Shown: positions 1 through 10,300 of the stretch, in pieces
How positions within the stretch are numbered: the stretch's first letter is position 1
How the letters are laid out: each line of letters opens with the position of its first letter
NCBI GenBank assembly: GCA_964035575.1
Contig: OZ037897.1
Coordinates: 1 to 64,000 of the forward strand
Length of the DNA stretch: 64,000 nucleotides
Direction of reading: 5' to 3'
Source: Rhynchopus sp. YZ270_cl-10
Lineage: Eukaryota > Euglenozoa > Diplonemea > Diplonemida > Diplonemidae
Program-made: the position numbers and the translations under genes
The notes under the pieces: generated by a model
What the model saw: only the letters and a program-made list of their open reading frames with translations
Told to the model about the DNA's origin: nothing
Databases searched by the model: none

Positions 1-3000
1 CGGTCGTTTGCGGGTTCGTTTGCGGGTTTGCGGGTTTGCGGGTTTGCGGTTTGCGGGTTTGCGGTTTGCGGTTTGCGGGTTTTGCGGGTTTGCGGGTTTG
101 CGGGTTTGCGGTTGCGGCGGGTTTGCGGGTTTGCGGTTTGCGGGTTTGCGGGTTTGCGGGTTTGCGGGTTTGCGGGTTTGCGGGTTTGCGGGTTTGCGGG
201 TTTGCGGGTTTGCGGGTTTGCGGGTTTGCGGGTTTGCGGGTTTGCGGGTTTGCGGGTTTGCGGGTTTGCGGGGTTTGCGGGTTTGCGGGTTTGCGGGTTT
301 GCGGGTTTGCGGGTTTGCGGGTTTGCGGGTTTGCGGGTTTGCGGGTTTGCGGGTTTGCGGGTTTGCGGGTTTGCGGGTTTGCGGGTTTGCGGGTTTGCGG
401 GTTTGCGGGTTTGCGGGTTTGCGGGTTTGCGGGTTTGCGGGTTTGCGGGTTTGCGGGTTTGCGGGTTTGCGGGTTTGCGGGTTTGCGGGTTTGCGGGTTT
501 GCGGGTTTGCGGGTTTGCGGGTTTGCGGGTTTGCGGGTTTGCGGGTTTGCGGGTTTGCGGGTTTGCGGGTTTGCGGGTTTGCGGGTTTGCGGGTTTGCGG
601 GTTTGCGGGTTTGCGGGTTTGCGGGTTTGCGGGTTTGCGGGTTTGCGGGTTTGCGGGTTTGCGGGTTTGCGGGTTTGCGGGTTTGCGGGTTTGCGGGTTT
701 GCGGGTTTGCGGGTTTGCGGGTTTGCGGGTTTGCGGGTTTGCGGGTTTGCGGGTTTGCGGGTTTGCGGGTTTGCGGGTTTGCGGGTTTGCGGGTTTGCGG
801 GTTTGCGGGTTTGCGGGTTTGCGGGTTTGCGGGTTTGCGGGTTTGCGGGTTTGCGGGTTTGCGGGTTTGCGGGTTTGCGGGTTTGCGGGTTTGCGGGTTT
901 GCGGGTTTGCGGGTTTGCGGGTTTGCGGGTTTGCGGGTTTGCGGGTTTGCGGGTTTGCGGGTTTGCGGGTTTGCGGGTTTGCGGGTTTGCGGGTTTGCGG
1001 GTTTGCGGGTTTGCGGGTTTGCGGGTTTGCGGGTTTGCGGGTTTGCGGGTTTGCGGGTTTGCGGGTTTGCGGGTTTGCGGGTTTGCGGGTTTGCGGGTTT
1101 GCGGGTTTGCGGGTTTGCGGGTTTGCGGGTTTGCGGGTTTGCGGGTTTGCGGGTTTGCGGGTTTGCGGGTTTGCGGGTTTGCGGGTTTGCGGGTTTGCGG
1201 GTTTGCGGGTTTGCGGGTTTGCGGGTTTGCGGGTTTGCGGGTTTGCGGGTTTGCGGGTTTGCGGGTTTGCGGGTTTGCGGGTTTGCGGGTTTGCGGGTTT
1301 GCGGGTTTGCGGGTTTGCGGGTTTGCGGGTTTGCGGGTTTGCGGGTTTGCGGGTTTGCGGGTTTGCGGGTTTGCGGGTTTGCGGGTTTGCGGGTTTGCGG
1401 GTTTGCGGGTTTGCGGGTTTGCGGGTTTGCGGGTTTGCGGGTTTGCGGGTTTGCGGGTTTGCGGGTTTGCGGGTTTGCGGGTTTGCGGGTTTGCGGGTTT
1501 GCGGGTTTGCGGGTTTGCGGGTTTGCGGGTTTGCGGGTTTGCGGGTTTGCGGGTTTGCGGGTTTGCGGGTTTGCGGGTTTGCGGGTTTGCGGGTTTGCGG
1601 GTTTGCGGGTTTGCGGGTTTGCGGGTTTGCGGGTTTGCGGGTTTGCGGGTTTGCGGGTTTGCGGGTTTGCGGGTTTGCGGGTTTGCGGGTTTGCGGGTTT
1701 GCGGGTTTGCGGGTTTGCGGGTTTGCGGGTTTGCGGGTTTGCGGGTTTGCGGGTTTGCGGGTTTGCGGGTTTGCGGGTTTGCGGGTTTGCGGGTTTGCGG
1801 GTTTGCGGGTTTGCGGGTTTGCGGGTTTGCGGGTTTGCGGGTTTGCGGGTTTGCGGGTTTGCGGGTTTGCGGGTTTGCGGGTTTGCGGGTTTGCGGGTTT
1901 GCGGGTTTGCGGGTTTGCGGGTTTGCGGGTTTGCGGGTTTGCGGGTTTGCGGGTTTGCGGGTTTGCGGGTTTGCGGGTTTGCGGGTTTGCGGGTTTGCGG
2001 GTTTGCGGGTTTGCGGGTTTGCGGGTTTGCGGGTTTGCGGGTTTGCGGGTTTGCGGGTTTGCGGGTTTGCGGGTTTGCGGGTTTGCGGGTTTGCGGGTTT
2101 GCGGGTTTGCGGGTTTGCGGGTTTGCGGGTTTGCGGGTTTGCGGGTTTGCGGGTTTGCGGGTTTGCGGGTTTGCGGGTTTGCGGGTTTGCGGGTTTGCGG
2201 GTTTGCGGGTTTGCGGGTTTGCGGGTTTGCGGGTTTGCGGGTTTGCGGGTTTGCGGGTTTGCGGGTTTGCGGGTTTGCGGGTTTGCGGGTTTGCGGGTTT
2301 GCGGGTTTGCGGGTTTGCGGGTTTGCGGGTTTGCGGGTTTGCGGGTTTGCGGGTTTGCGGGTTTGCGGGTTTGCGGGTTTGCGGGTTTGCGGGTTTGCGG
2401 GTTTGCGGGTTTGCGGGTTTGCGGGTTTGCGGGTTTGCGGGTTTGCGGGTTTGCGGGTTTGCGGGTTTGCGGGTTTGCGGGTTTGCGGGTTTGCGGGTTT
2501 GCGGGTTTGCGGGTTTGCGGGTTTGCGGGTTTGCGGGTTTGCGGGTTTGCGGGTTTGCGGGTTTGCGGGTTTGCGGGTTTGCGGGTTTGCGGGTTTGCGG
2601 GTTTGCGGGTTTGCGGGTTTGCGGGTTTGCGGGTTTGCGGGTTTGCGGGTTTGCGGGTTTGCGGGTTTGCGGGTTTGCGGGTTTGCGGGTTTGCGGGTTT
2701 GCGGGTTTGCGGGTTTGCGGGTTTGCGGGTTTGCGGGTTTGCGGGTTTGCGGGTTTGCGGGTTTGCGGGTTTGCGGGTTTGCGGGTTTGCGGGTTTGCGG
2801 GTTTGCGGGTTTGCGGGTTTGCGGGTTTGCGGGTTTGCGGGTTTGCGGGTTTGCGGGTTTGCGGGTTTGCGGGTTTGCGGGTTTGCGGGTTTGCGGGTTT
2901 GCGGGTTTGCGGGTTTGCGGGTTTGCGGGTTTGCGGGTTTGCGGGTTTGCGGGTTTGCGGGTTTGCGGGTTTGCGGGTTTGCGGGTTTGCGGGTTTGCGG

Positions 3001-4747
3001 GTTTGCGGGTTTGCGGGTTTGCGGGTTTGCGGGTTTGCGGGTTTGCGGGTTTGCGGGTTTGCGGGTTTGCGGGTTTGCGGGTTTGCGGGTTTGCGGGTTT
3101 GCGGGTTTGCGGGTTTGCGGGTTTGCGGGTTTGCGGGTTTGCGGGTTTGCGGGTTTGCGGGTTTGCGGGTTTGCGGGTTTGCGGGTTTGCGGGTTTGCGG
3201 GTTTGCGGGTTTGCGGGTTTGCGGGTTTGCGGGTTTGCGGGTTTGCGGGTTTGCGGGTTTGCGGGTTTGCGGGTTTGCGGGTTTGCGGGTTTGCGGGTTT
3301 GCGGGTTTGCGGGTTTGCGGGTTTGCGGGTTTGCGGGTTTGCGGGTTTGCGGGTTTGCGGGTTTGCGGGTTTGCGGGTTTGCGGGTTTGCGGGTTTGCGG
3401 GTTTGCGGGTTTGCGGGTTTGCGGGTTTGCGGGTTTGCGGGTTTGCGGGTTTGCGGGTTTGCGGGTTTGCGGGTTTGCGGGTTTGCGGGTTTGCGGGTTT
3501 GCGGGTTTGCGGGTTTGCGGGTTTGCGGGTTTGCGGGTTTGCGGGTTTGCGGGTTTGCGGGTTTGCGGGTTTGCGGGTTTGCGGGTTTGCGGGTTTGCGG
3601 GTTTGCGGGTTTGCGGGTTTGCGGGTTTGCGGGTTTGCGGGTTTGCGGGTTTGCGGGTTTGCGGGTTTGCGGGTTTGCGGGTTTGCGGGTTTGCGGGTTT
3701 GCGGGTTTGCGGGTTTGCGGGTTTGCGGGTTTGCGGGTTTGCGGGTTTGCGGGTTTGCGGGTTTGCGGGTTTGCGGGTTTGCGGGTTTGCGGGTTTGCGG
3801 GTTTGCGGGTTTGCGGGTTTGCGGGTTTGCGGGTTTGCGGGTTTGCGGGTTTGCGGGTTTGCGGGTTTGCGGGTTTGCGGGTTTGCGGGTTTGCGGGTTT
3901 GCGGGTTTGCGGGTTTGCGGGTTTGCGGGTTTGCGGGTTTGCGGGTTTGCGGGTTTGCGGGTTTGCGGGTTTGCGGGTTTGCGGGTTTGCGGGTTTGCGG
4001 GTTTGCGGGTTTGCGGGTTTGCGGGTTTGCGGGTTTGCGGGTTTGCGGGTTTGCGGGTTTGCGGGTTTGCGGGTTTGCGGGTTTGCGGGTTTGCGGGTTT
4101 GCGGGTTTGCGGGTTTGCGGGTTTGCGGGTTTGCGGGTTTGCGGGTTTGCGGGTTTGCGGGTTTGCGGGTTTGCGGGTTTGCGGGTTTGCGGGTTTGCGG
4201 GTTTGCGGGTTTGCGGGTTTGCGGGTTTGCGGGTTTGCGGGTTTGCGGGTTTGCGGGTTTGCGGGTTTGCGGGTTTGCGGGTTTGCGGGTTTGCGGGTTT
4301 GCGGGTTTGCGGGTTTGCGGGTTTGCGGGTTTGCGGGTTTGCGGGTTTGCGGGTTTGCGGGTTTGCGGGTTTGCGGGTTTGCGGGTTTGCGGGTTTGCGG
4401 GTTTGCGGGTTTGCGGGTTTGCGGGTTTGCGGGTTTGCGGGTTTGCGGGTTTGCGGGTTTGCGGGTTTGCGGGTTTGCGGGTTTGCGGGTTTGCGGGTTT
4501 GCGGGTTTGCGGGTTTGCGGGTTTGCGGGTTTGCGGGTTTGCGGGTTTGCGGGTTTGCGGGTTTGCGGGTTTGCGGGTTTGCGGGTTTGCGGGTTTGCGG
4601 GTTTGCGGGTTTGCGGGTTTGCGGGTTTGCGGGTTTGCGGGTTTGCGGGTTTGCGGGTTTGCGGGTTTGCGGGTTTGCGGGTTTGCGGGTTTGCGGGTTT
4701 GCGGGTTTGCGGGTTTGCGGGTTTGCGGGTTTGCGGGTTTGCGGGTT
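1..4747 (+). repeat. 8-bp satellite array 1 (TTTGCGGG)n, left edge cut by window
   Basis: About 590 head-to-tail copies of TTTGCGGG. The first ~265 bp hold many 7-bp and other variants; from ~265 to 4747 the array is essentially perfect. The top strand of the perfect part has no A and the bottom strand no T, so no stop codon is possible in any of the six frames; the long open frames across it are not genes. Every unit supplies a GGG run separated by the 5-nt loop TTTGC, which fits the canonical G-quadruplex pattern. Confidence 0.97.
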
Positions 4748-5126
4748 TCTAATTATTACGGGTTTGAGGGGTACAAAATGGCGACGCTGCGGGATTGCTG
4801 GATCGCGTGGTCCCAGTATTTCTGATATGACACTCCGGTAGACTGGGGCCCAAAAACGACGTAATGTACTGGGTTTGGATGTTAGCATTTTCTGGCAATA
4901 TTTTAAAATTAAAAATGAGTACGAATACCCTGTACTACCATGTATTCTGTATAAAATAGCCGTAAAATTACGCCACATTTAACCACAACTACTCAAAATG
5001 TGAAATCTGTTGCTTTAATGGACTCATAGAGCATTTTTATAACCTGGACATGGGGGTCAGATTCCACTTTAGAGCACCTAAAATTTGGTCAAAATAATTT
5101 TTTTTCACTATTTCTGCCTCTGGGTA
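4748..5126 (+). repeat. 379-bp satellite monomer, single copy (unit A)
   Basis: Starts with TCTAATTATTACGGGTTTGA directly after the 8-bp array and ends just before the same 20 bases recur at 5127. The same monomer is present three times in tandem at 16134-17270. It is moderately AT-rich and shows no coding signal. Confidence 0.93.
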
Positions 5127-7374
5127 TCTAATTATTACGGGTTTGAGGGGTACAAAATTTCGACCGAGCGCACCCACCACGCGCAGCGTGGTGGGGGCGC
5201 GAGGGAGAGCGGAGCGAGCCTTTACGCGCAGCGTGAAGGCGAGTGGAGCACGGGGGGTCTGGGGGGGCAGTGCCCCCCCAGAAAAATTTTTGAAGTTAGG
5301 CAGTCCTGATTTGGGAGTTTTTTGTAGATTTGTATGTATTTTTGGGTGAGGGAATGCTCGAGAGAGAGAACATATCAGTGAAGCGAGGAGGGTGCTCACC
5401 AGGATGTCAGGTACTTTAGGTAAGGTTACTGTGTTCGCGTTAGTAGTGTCAGAGCTATTTATACTCACAAGCGCCCTCTATTAACATATGTAAGAGTCCT
5501 TCTACGTGTACATGCATGAGTAAGTGCAGGTAAATCTATGAGTAATTGCCTTTATAGATACATGGCTTTAAGACTACACCAAATTGAAATATGCTGAAAG
5601 TCAGCATTTGCGGTGCTGAACCACACAAACCTGCCACAAAAAAGCGAGATAATTTGTAGACATTAGACTCAGAAATGATATGGGGCCAAATGAGGTTCAA
5701 AACCAGCTCTAACCAATAGCTATCTGGTAGTACTCATTATTGGTAGTGGCCAAATAGTCTGTCTCTCAACCACACCTGAGATGTCATGTTTCAGCGAGCT
5801 TTATTATAATGGAATATTATGGAAGAGTTTTTCTGGACTAAACCGGTCGGTACAACTCTCTGCCAATTTTTACCAAGACTTCTTACATACACATGTACCA
5901 TTATCTACCATTACCTGAAGAGCAAATTATCTTCACACCCACACCGTGAAATAATCTACCGACTTTCTTCACTCCTGAATATTATGAGCAAAAGTTCTGT
6001 CAAAAACCTGGCACTAAAAGCGAACTGCAGACGTATTTTTATGTTATTATTAGCGGAGGAGCCTTTGAACCACACCATCCTGCGACACATAATTTTTCTG
6101 AGAATCAGTCATTATTAGCGGCGGATCTAAATAGCCTAATAACAATCAGCCTGTTCTACATTAGCAGTGAATATAAGCGGTGGAGCAAAGTGCCTCTCAA
6201 CCACACCCTCCTGCTCCTACATTTTAGCAACCTTTCTTCCATGCACAAATGAAATAAATCCGCCAACACTTTAGCAAACTATCTTCTCTATTCGAATATG
6301 TCAGTATTAATATCATAGAAATAAAATAGTCTCTCATTGAGACTCAACCACATTATTCATTGAAAGATTTTGATTTTTGATTCTCCGTAGTCTGTGCGTG
6401 CTGTGATGGGGTCAATTTACGCTGCGAAAAGGGTATATTCTTAACCTAAAAATGCATGTATCAGTTTTTATCCACCATATTATTTACATGGTGAAACGTT
6501 GCGAGCTTTTTTCTCACATATTAGTGATATTGAGCCAAATAGGTTCACAACCACACCAGTCTGTTATGTGGCAGCATATTTGCTGCGTGAGCAAAATATC
6601 CAAATATTCAATAACACGAACCTGCTGTTTTTAGCATAATATTAGAAGCTACATCCTGTCGTAGATTTTATATCCTATACCCAAATTGTGAACCCAATAT
6701 CTCCACAGTTAAGTGGTACGTGGGGAAACTCAAATGTCTTCTCACCCAGAGCCTCCTGCCAAATGTTAGTGTTAGAGCTTTCAATTTTCATAGAAATCTA
6801 AAAAATTCGTAGAGGAACAAATATTAGTATAAATTGCGTCAGATCCCAACGTTGCGCGCAGACCATGCCTCCGTTTGTGAGCTTTTCTGTACTACTACCA
6901 CCAATGCCTCAACCACACCATTTTAGCAAGCTCTTTTCGCGTTTGTGGCCACACCAGCTTATTGCAGTCAATATTCTCTGCGGAGCCAAATAGCCTCTCA
7001 ACTACACAAACCTGCTGTTTTTAGCAGTATTTAGTGCAATCAGTTGTTATTAGAGCCCAAATCCTGCCATAAATAAGCTGCCAGAGCGAAATACCTCTAA
7101 ACTATACCATCTTGCTACAGTTTATAACACGTTACTATAATCAATTACTCTGTACATATTAATCACTCATGTCAGCTGTATTCATAATAATTCACGGCGG
7201 AGCAAAATGCCTCATACCCACCCCATCATGCCTCATGCATGCTTTTCCGTGCCATTCAGGTTCTCCAGTGAATTTTAGGTTACATTGCGTGTTTACATAT
7301 CATTACTCATACCTTAATCGCATCAACACAAAGTAGGTATAACCAAACCACATATTAGCGAGCTTTCTTCTTGT
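5127..7374 (+). repeat. 2.25-kb spacer of the higher-order repeat, copy A
   Basis: Begins with about 30 bp of the 379-bp monomer, then diverges into a GC-rich hairpin cluster followed by about 2.1 kb of AT-rich DNA. It is nearly identical to 17271-19517, with only about four differences seen by eye. I see no convincing gene; open frames are under 100 codons. The AT-rich part holds roughly a dozen irregularly spaced motifs resembling CTCAACCACACC, often followed by CCTGCT and by TTAGCAAGC or TTAGCGAGC. This suggests an old, degenerate tandem array. Confidence 0.85.
5173..5281. other. Cluster of three GC-rich hairpins, copy A
   Basis: Three inverted repeats lie in a row. Stem CCCACCACG (5173-5181) pairs with 5187-5195 across loop CGCAG. 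Stem GCCTTTACG (5218-5226) pairs with 5232-5240 across the same loop with one G-T wobble. A perfect 11-bp stem (5259-5269 with 5271-5281) starts CTGGGGGGGCA. The stretch ends in AAAAATTTTT. The repeated CGCAG loop suggests a family of palindromic elements rather than chance. Confidence 0.85.
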
Positions 7375-10300
7375 GCGGGTTTGCGGGTTTGCGGGTTTGC
7401 GGGTTTGCGGGTTTGCGGGTTTGCGGGTTTGCGGGTTTACGGGTTTGCGGGTTGGGTTTGCGGTTTGCGGGTTTGCGGGTTTGCGGGTTGCGGGTTTGCG
7501 GGTTTGCGGGTTTGCGGGTTTGCGGGTTTGCGGGTTTGCGGGTTTGCGGGTTTGCGGGTTTGCGGGTTTGCGGGTTTGCGGGTTTGCGGGTTTGCGGGTT
7601 TGCGGGTTTGCGGGTTTGCGGGTTTGCGGGTTTGCGGGTTTGCGGGTTTGCGGGTTTGCGGGTTTGCGGGTTTGCGGGTTTGCGGGTTTGCGGGTTTGCG
7701 GGTTTGCGGGTTTGCGGGTTTGCGGGTTTGCGGGTTTGCGGGTTTGCGGGTTTGCGGGTTTGCGGGTTTGCGGGTTTGCGGGTTTGCGGTTTGCGGGTTT
7801 GCGGGTTTGCGGGTTTGCGGGTTTGCGGGTTTGCGGGTTTGCGGGTTTGCGGGTTTGCGGGTTTGCGGGTTTGCGGGTTTGCGGGTTTGCGGGTTTGCGG
7901 GTTTGCGGGTTTGCGGGTTTGCGGGTTTGCGGGTTTGCGGGTTTGCGGGTTTGCGGTTTGCGGGTTTGCGGGTTTGCGGTTTGCGGGTTTGCGGGTTTGC
8001 GGGTTTGCGGGTTTGCGGGTTTGCGGGTTTGCGGGTTTGCGGGTTGCGGGTTTGCGGGTTTGCGGGTTTGCGGGTTTGCGGGTTTGCGGTTTGCGGGTTT
8101 GCGGGTTTGCGGGTTTGCGGGTTTGCGGGTTTGCGGGTTTGCGGTTTTGCGGGTTTGCGGGTTTGCGGGTTTGCGGGTTTGCGGGTTTGCGGGTTTGCGG
8201 GTTTGCGGGTTTGCGGGGTTTGCGGGTTTGCGGGTTTGCGGGTTTGCGGGTTTGCGGGTTTGCGGGTTTGCGGGTTGCGGGTTTGCGGGTTTGCGGGTTT
8301 GCGGGTTTGCGGGTTTGCGGGTTTGCGGGTTTGCGGGTTTGCGGGTTTGCGGGTTTGCGGGTTTGCGGGTTTGCGGGTTTGCGGGTTTGCGGGTTTGCGG
8401 TTTGCGGGTTTGCGGGTTTGCGGGTTTGCGGGTTTGCGGGTTTGCGGGTTTGCGGGTTTGCGGGTTTGCGGGTTTGCGGGTTTGCGGGTTTGCGGGTTTG
8501 CGGGTTTGCGGGTTTGCGGGTTTGCGGGTTTGCGGGTTTGCGGGTTTGCGGGTTTGCGGGTTTGCGGGTTTGCGGGTTTGCGGGTTTGCGGGTTTGCGGG
8601 TTTGCGGGTTTGCGGGTTTGCGGGTTTGCGGGTTTGCGGGTTTGCGGGTTTGCGGGTTTGCGGGTTTGCGGTTTGCGGGTTTGCGGGTTTGCGGGTTTGC
8701 GGGTTTGCGGGTTTGCGGGTTTGCGGGTTTGCGGGTTTGCGGGTTTGCGGGTTTGCGGGTTTGCGGGTTTGCGGGTTTGCGGGTTTGCGGGTTTGCGGGT
8801 TTGCGGGTTTGCGGGTTTGCGGGTTTGCGGGTTTGCGGGTTTGCGGGTTTGCGGGTTTGCGGGTTTGCGGGTTTGCGGGTTTGCGGGTTTTGCGGGTTTG
8901 CGGGTTTGCGGGTTTGCGGTTTGCGGGTTTGCGGGTTTGCGGGTTTGCGGGTTTGCGGGTTTGCGGGTTTGCGGGTTTGCGGGTTTGCGGGTTTGCGGGT
9001 TTGCGGGTTTGCGGGTTTGCGGGTTTGCGGGTTTGCGGGTTTGCGGGTTTGCGGGTTTGCGGGTTTGCGGGTTTGCGGGTTTGCGGGTTTGCGGGTTTGC
9101 GGGTTTGCGGGTTTGCGGGTTTGCGGGTTTGCGGGTTTGCGGGTTTGCGGGTTTGCGGGTTTGCGGGTTTGCGGGTTTGCGGTTTGCGGGTTTGCGGGTT
9201 TGCGGGTTTGCGGGTTTGCGGGTTTGCGGTTTGCGGGTTTGCGGGTTTGCGGGTTTGCGGTTTGCGGGTTTGCGGGTTTGCGGGTTTGCGGGTTTGCGGG
9301 TTTGCGGTTTGCGGGTTTGCGGGTTTGCGGGTTTGCGGGTTTGCGGGTTTGCGGGTTTGCGGGTTTGCGGGTTTGCGGGTTTGCGGGTTTGCGGGTTTGC
9401 GGGTTTGCGGGTTTGCGGGTTTGCGGGTTTGCGGGTTTGCGGGTTTGCGGGTTTGCGGGTTTGCGGGTTTGCGGGTTTGCGGGTTTGCGGGTTTGCGGGT
9501 TTGCGGGTTTGCGGGTTTGCGGGTTGCGGGTTTGCGGGTTTGCGGGTTTGCGGGTTTGCGGGTTTGCGGGTTTGCGGGTTTGCGGGTTTGCGGGTTTGCG
9601 GGTTTGCGGGTTTGCGGGTTTGCGGGTTTGCGGGTTTGCGGGTTTGCGGGTTTGCGGTTTGCGGGTTTGCGGGTTTGCGGGTTTGCGGGTTTGCGGGTTT
9701 GCGGGTTTGCGGGTTTGCGGGTTTGCGGGTTTGCGGTTTGCGGGTTTGCGGGTTTGCGGGTTTGCGGGTTTGCGGGTTTGCGGGTTTGCGGGTTTGCGGG
9801 TTTGCGGGTTTGCGGGTTTGCGGGTTTGCGGGTTTGCGGGTTTGCGGGTTTGCGGGTTTGCGGGTTTGCGGGTTTGCGGGTTTGCGGGTTTGCGGGTTTG
9901 CGGGTTTGCGGGTTTGCGGGTTTGCGGGTTTGCGGGTTTGCGGGTTTGCGGGTTTGCGGGTTTGCGGGTTTGCGGGTTTGCGGGTTTGCGGGTTTGCGGG
10001 TTTGCGGTTTGCGGGTTTGCGGGTTTGCGGGTTTGCGGGTTTGCGGGTTTGCGGGTTTGCGGGTTGCGGGTTTGCGGGTTTGCGGGTTTGCGGTTGCGGT
10101 TTGCGGGTTTGCGGGTTTGCGGGTTTGCGGGTTTGCGGGTTTGCGGGTTTGCGGGTTTGCGGGTTTGCGGGTTTGCGGGTTTGCGGGTTTGCGGGTTTGC
10201 GGTTTGCGGGTTTGCGGGTTTGCGGGTTTGCGGGTTTGCGGGTTTGGCGGGTTTGCGGGTTTGCGGGTTTGCGGGTTTGCGGGTTTGCGGGTTTGCGGGT

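Noticed and set aside
1-4747. The left array as the telomere of this chromosome.
   Set aside because: A left chromosome end should show the C-rich strand 5' to 3' on top; here the G-rich strand runs inward. The array also recurs internally at 7375 and 19518. An interstitial or subtelomeric origin remains possible.
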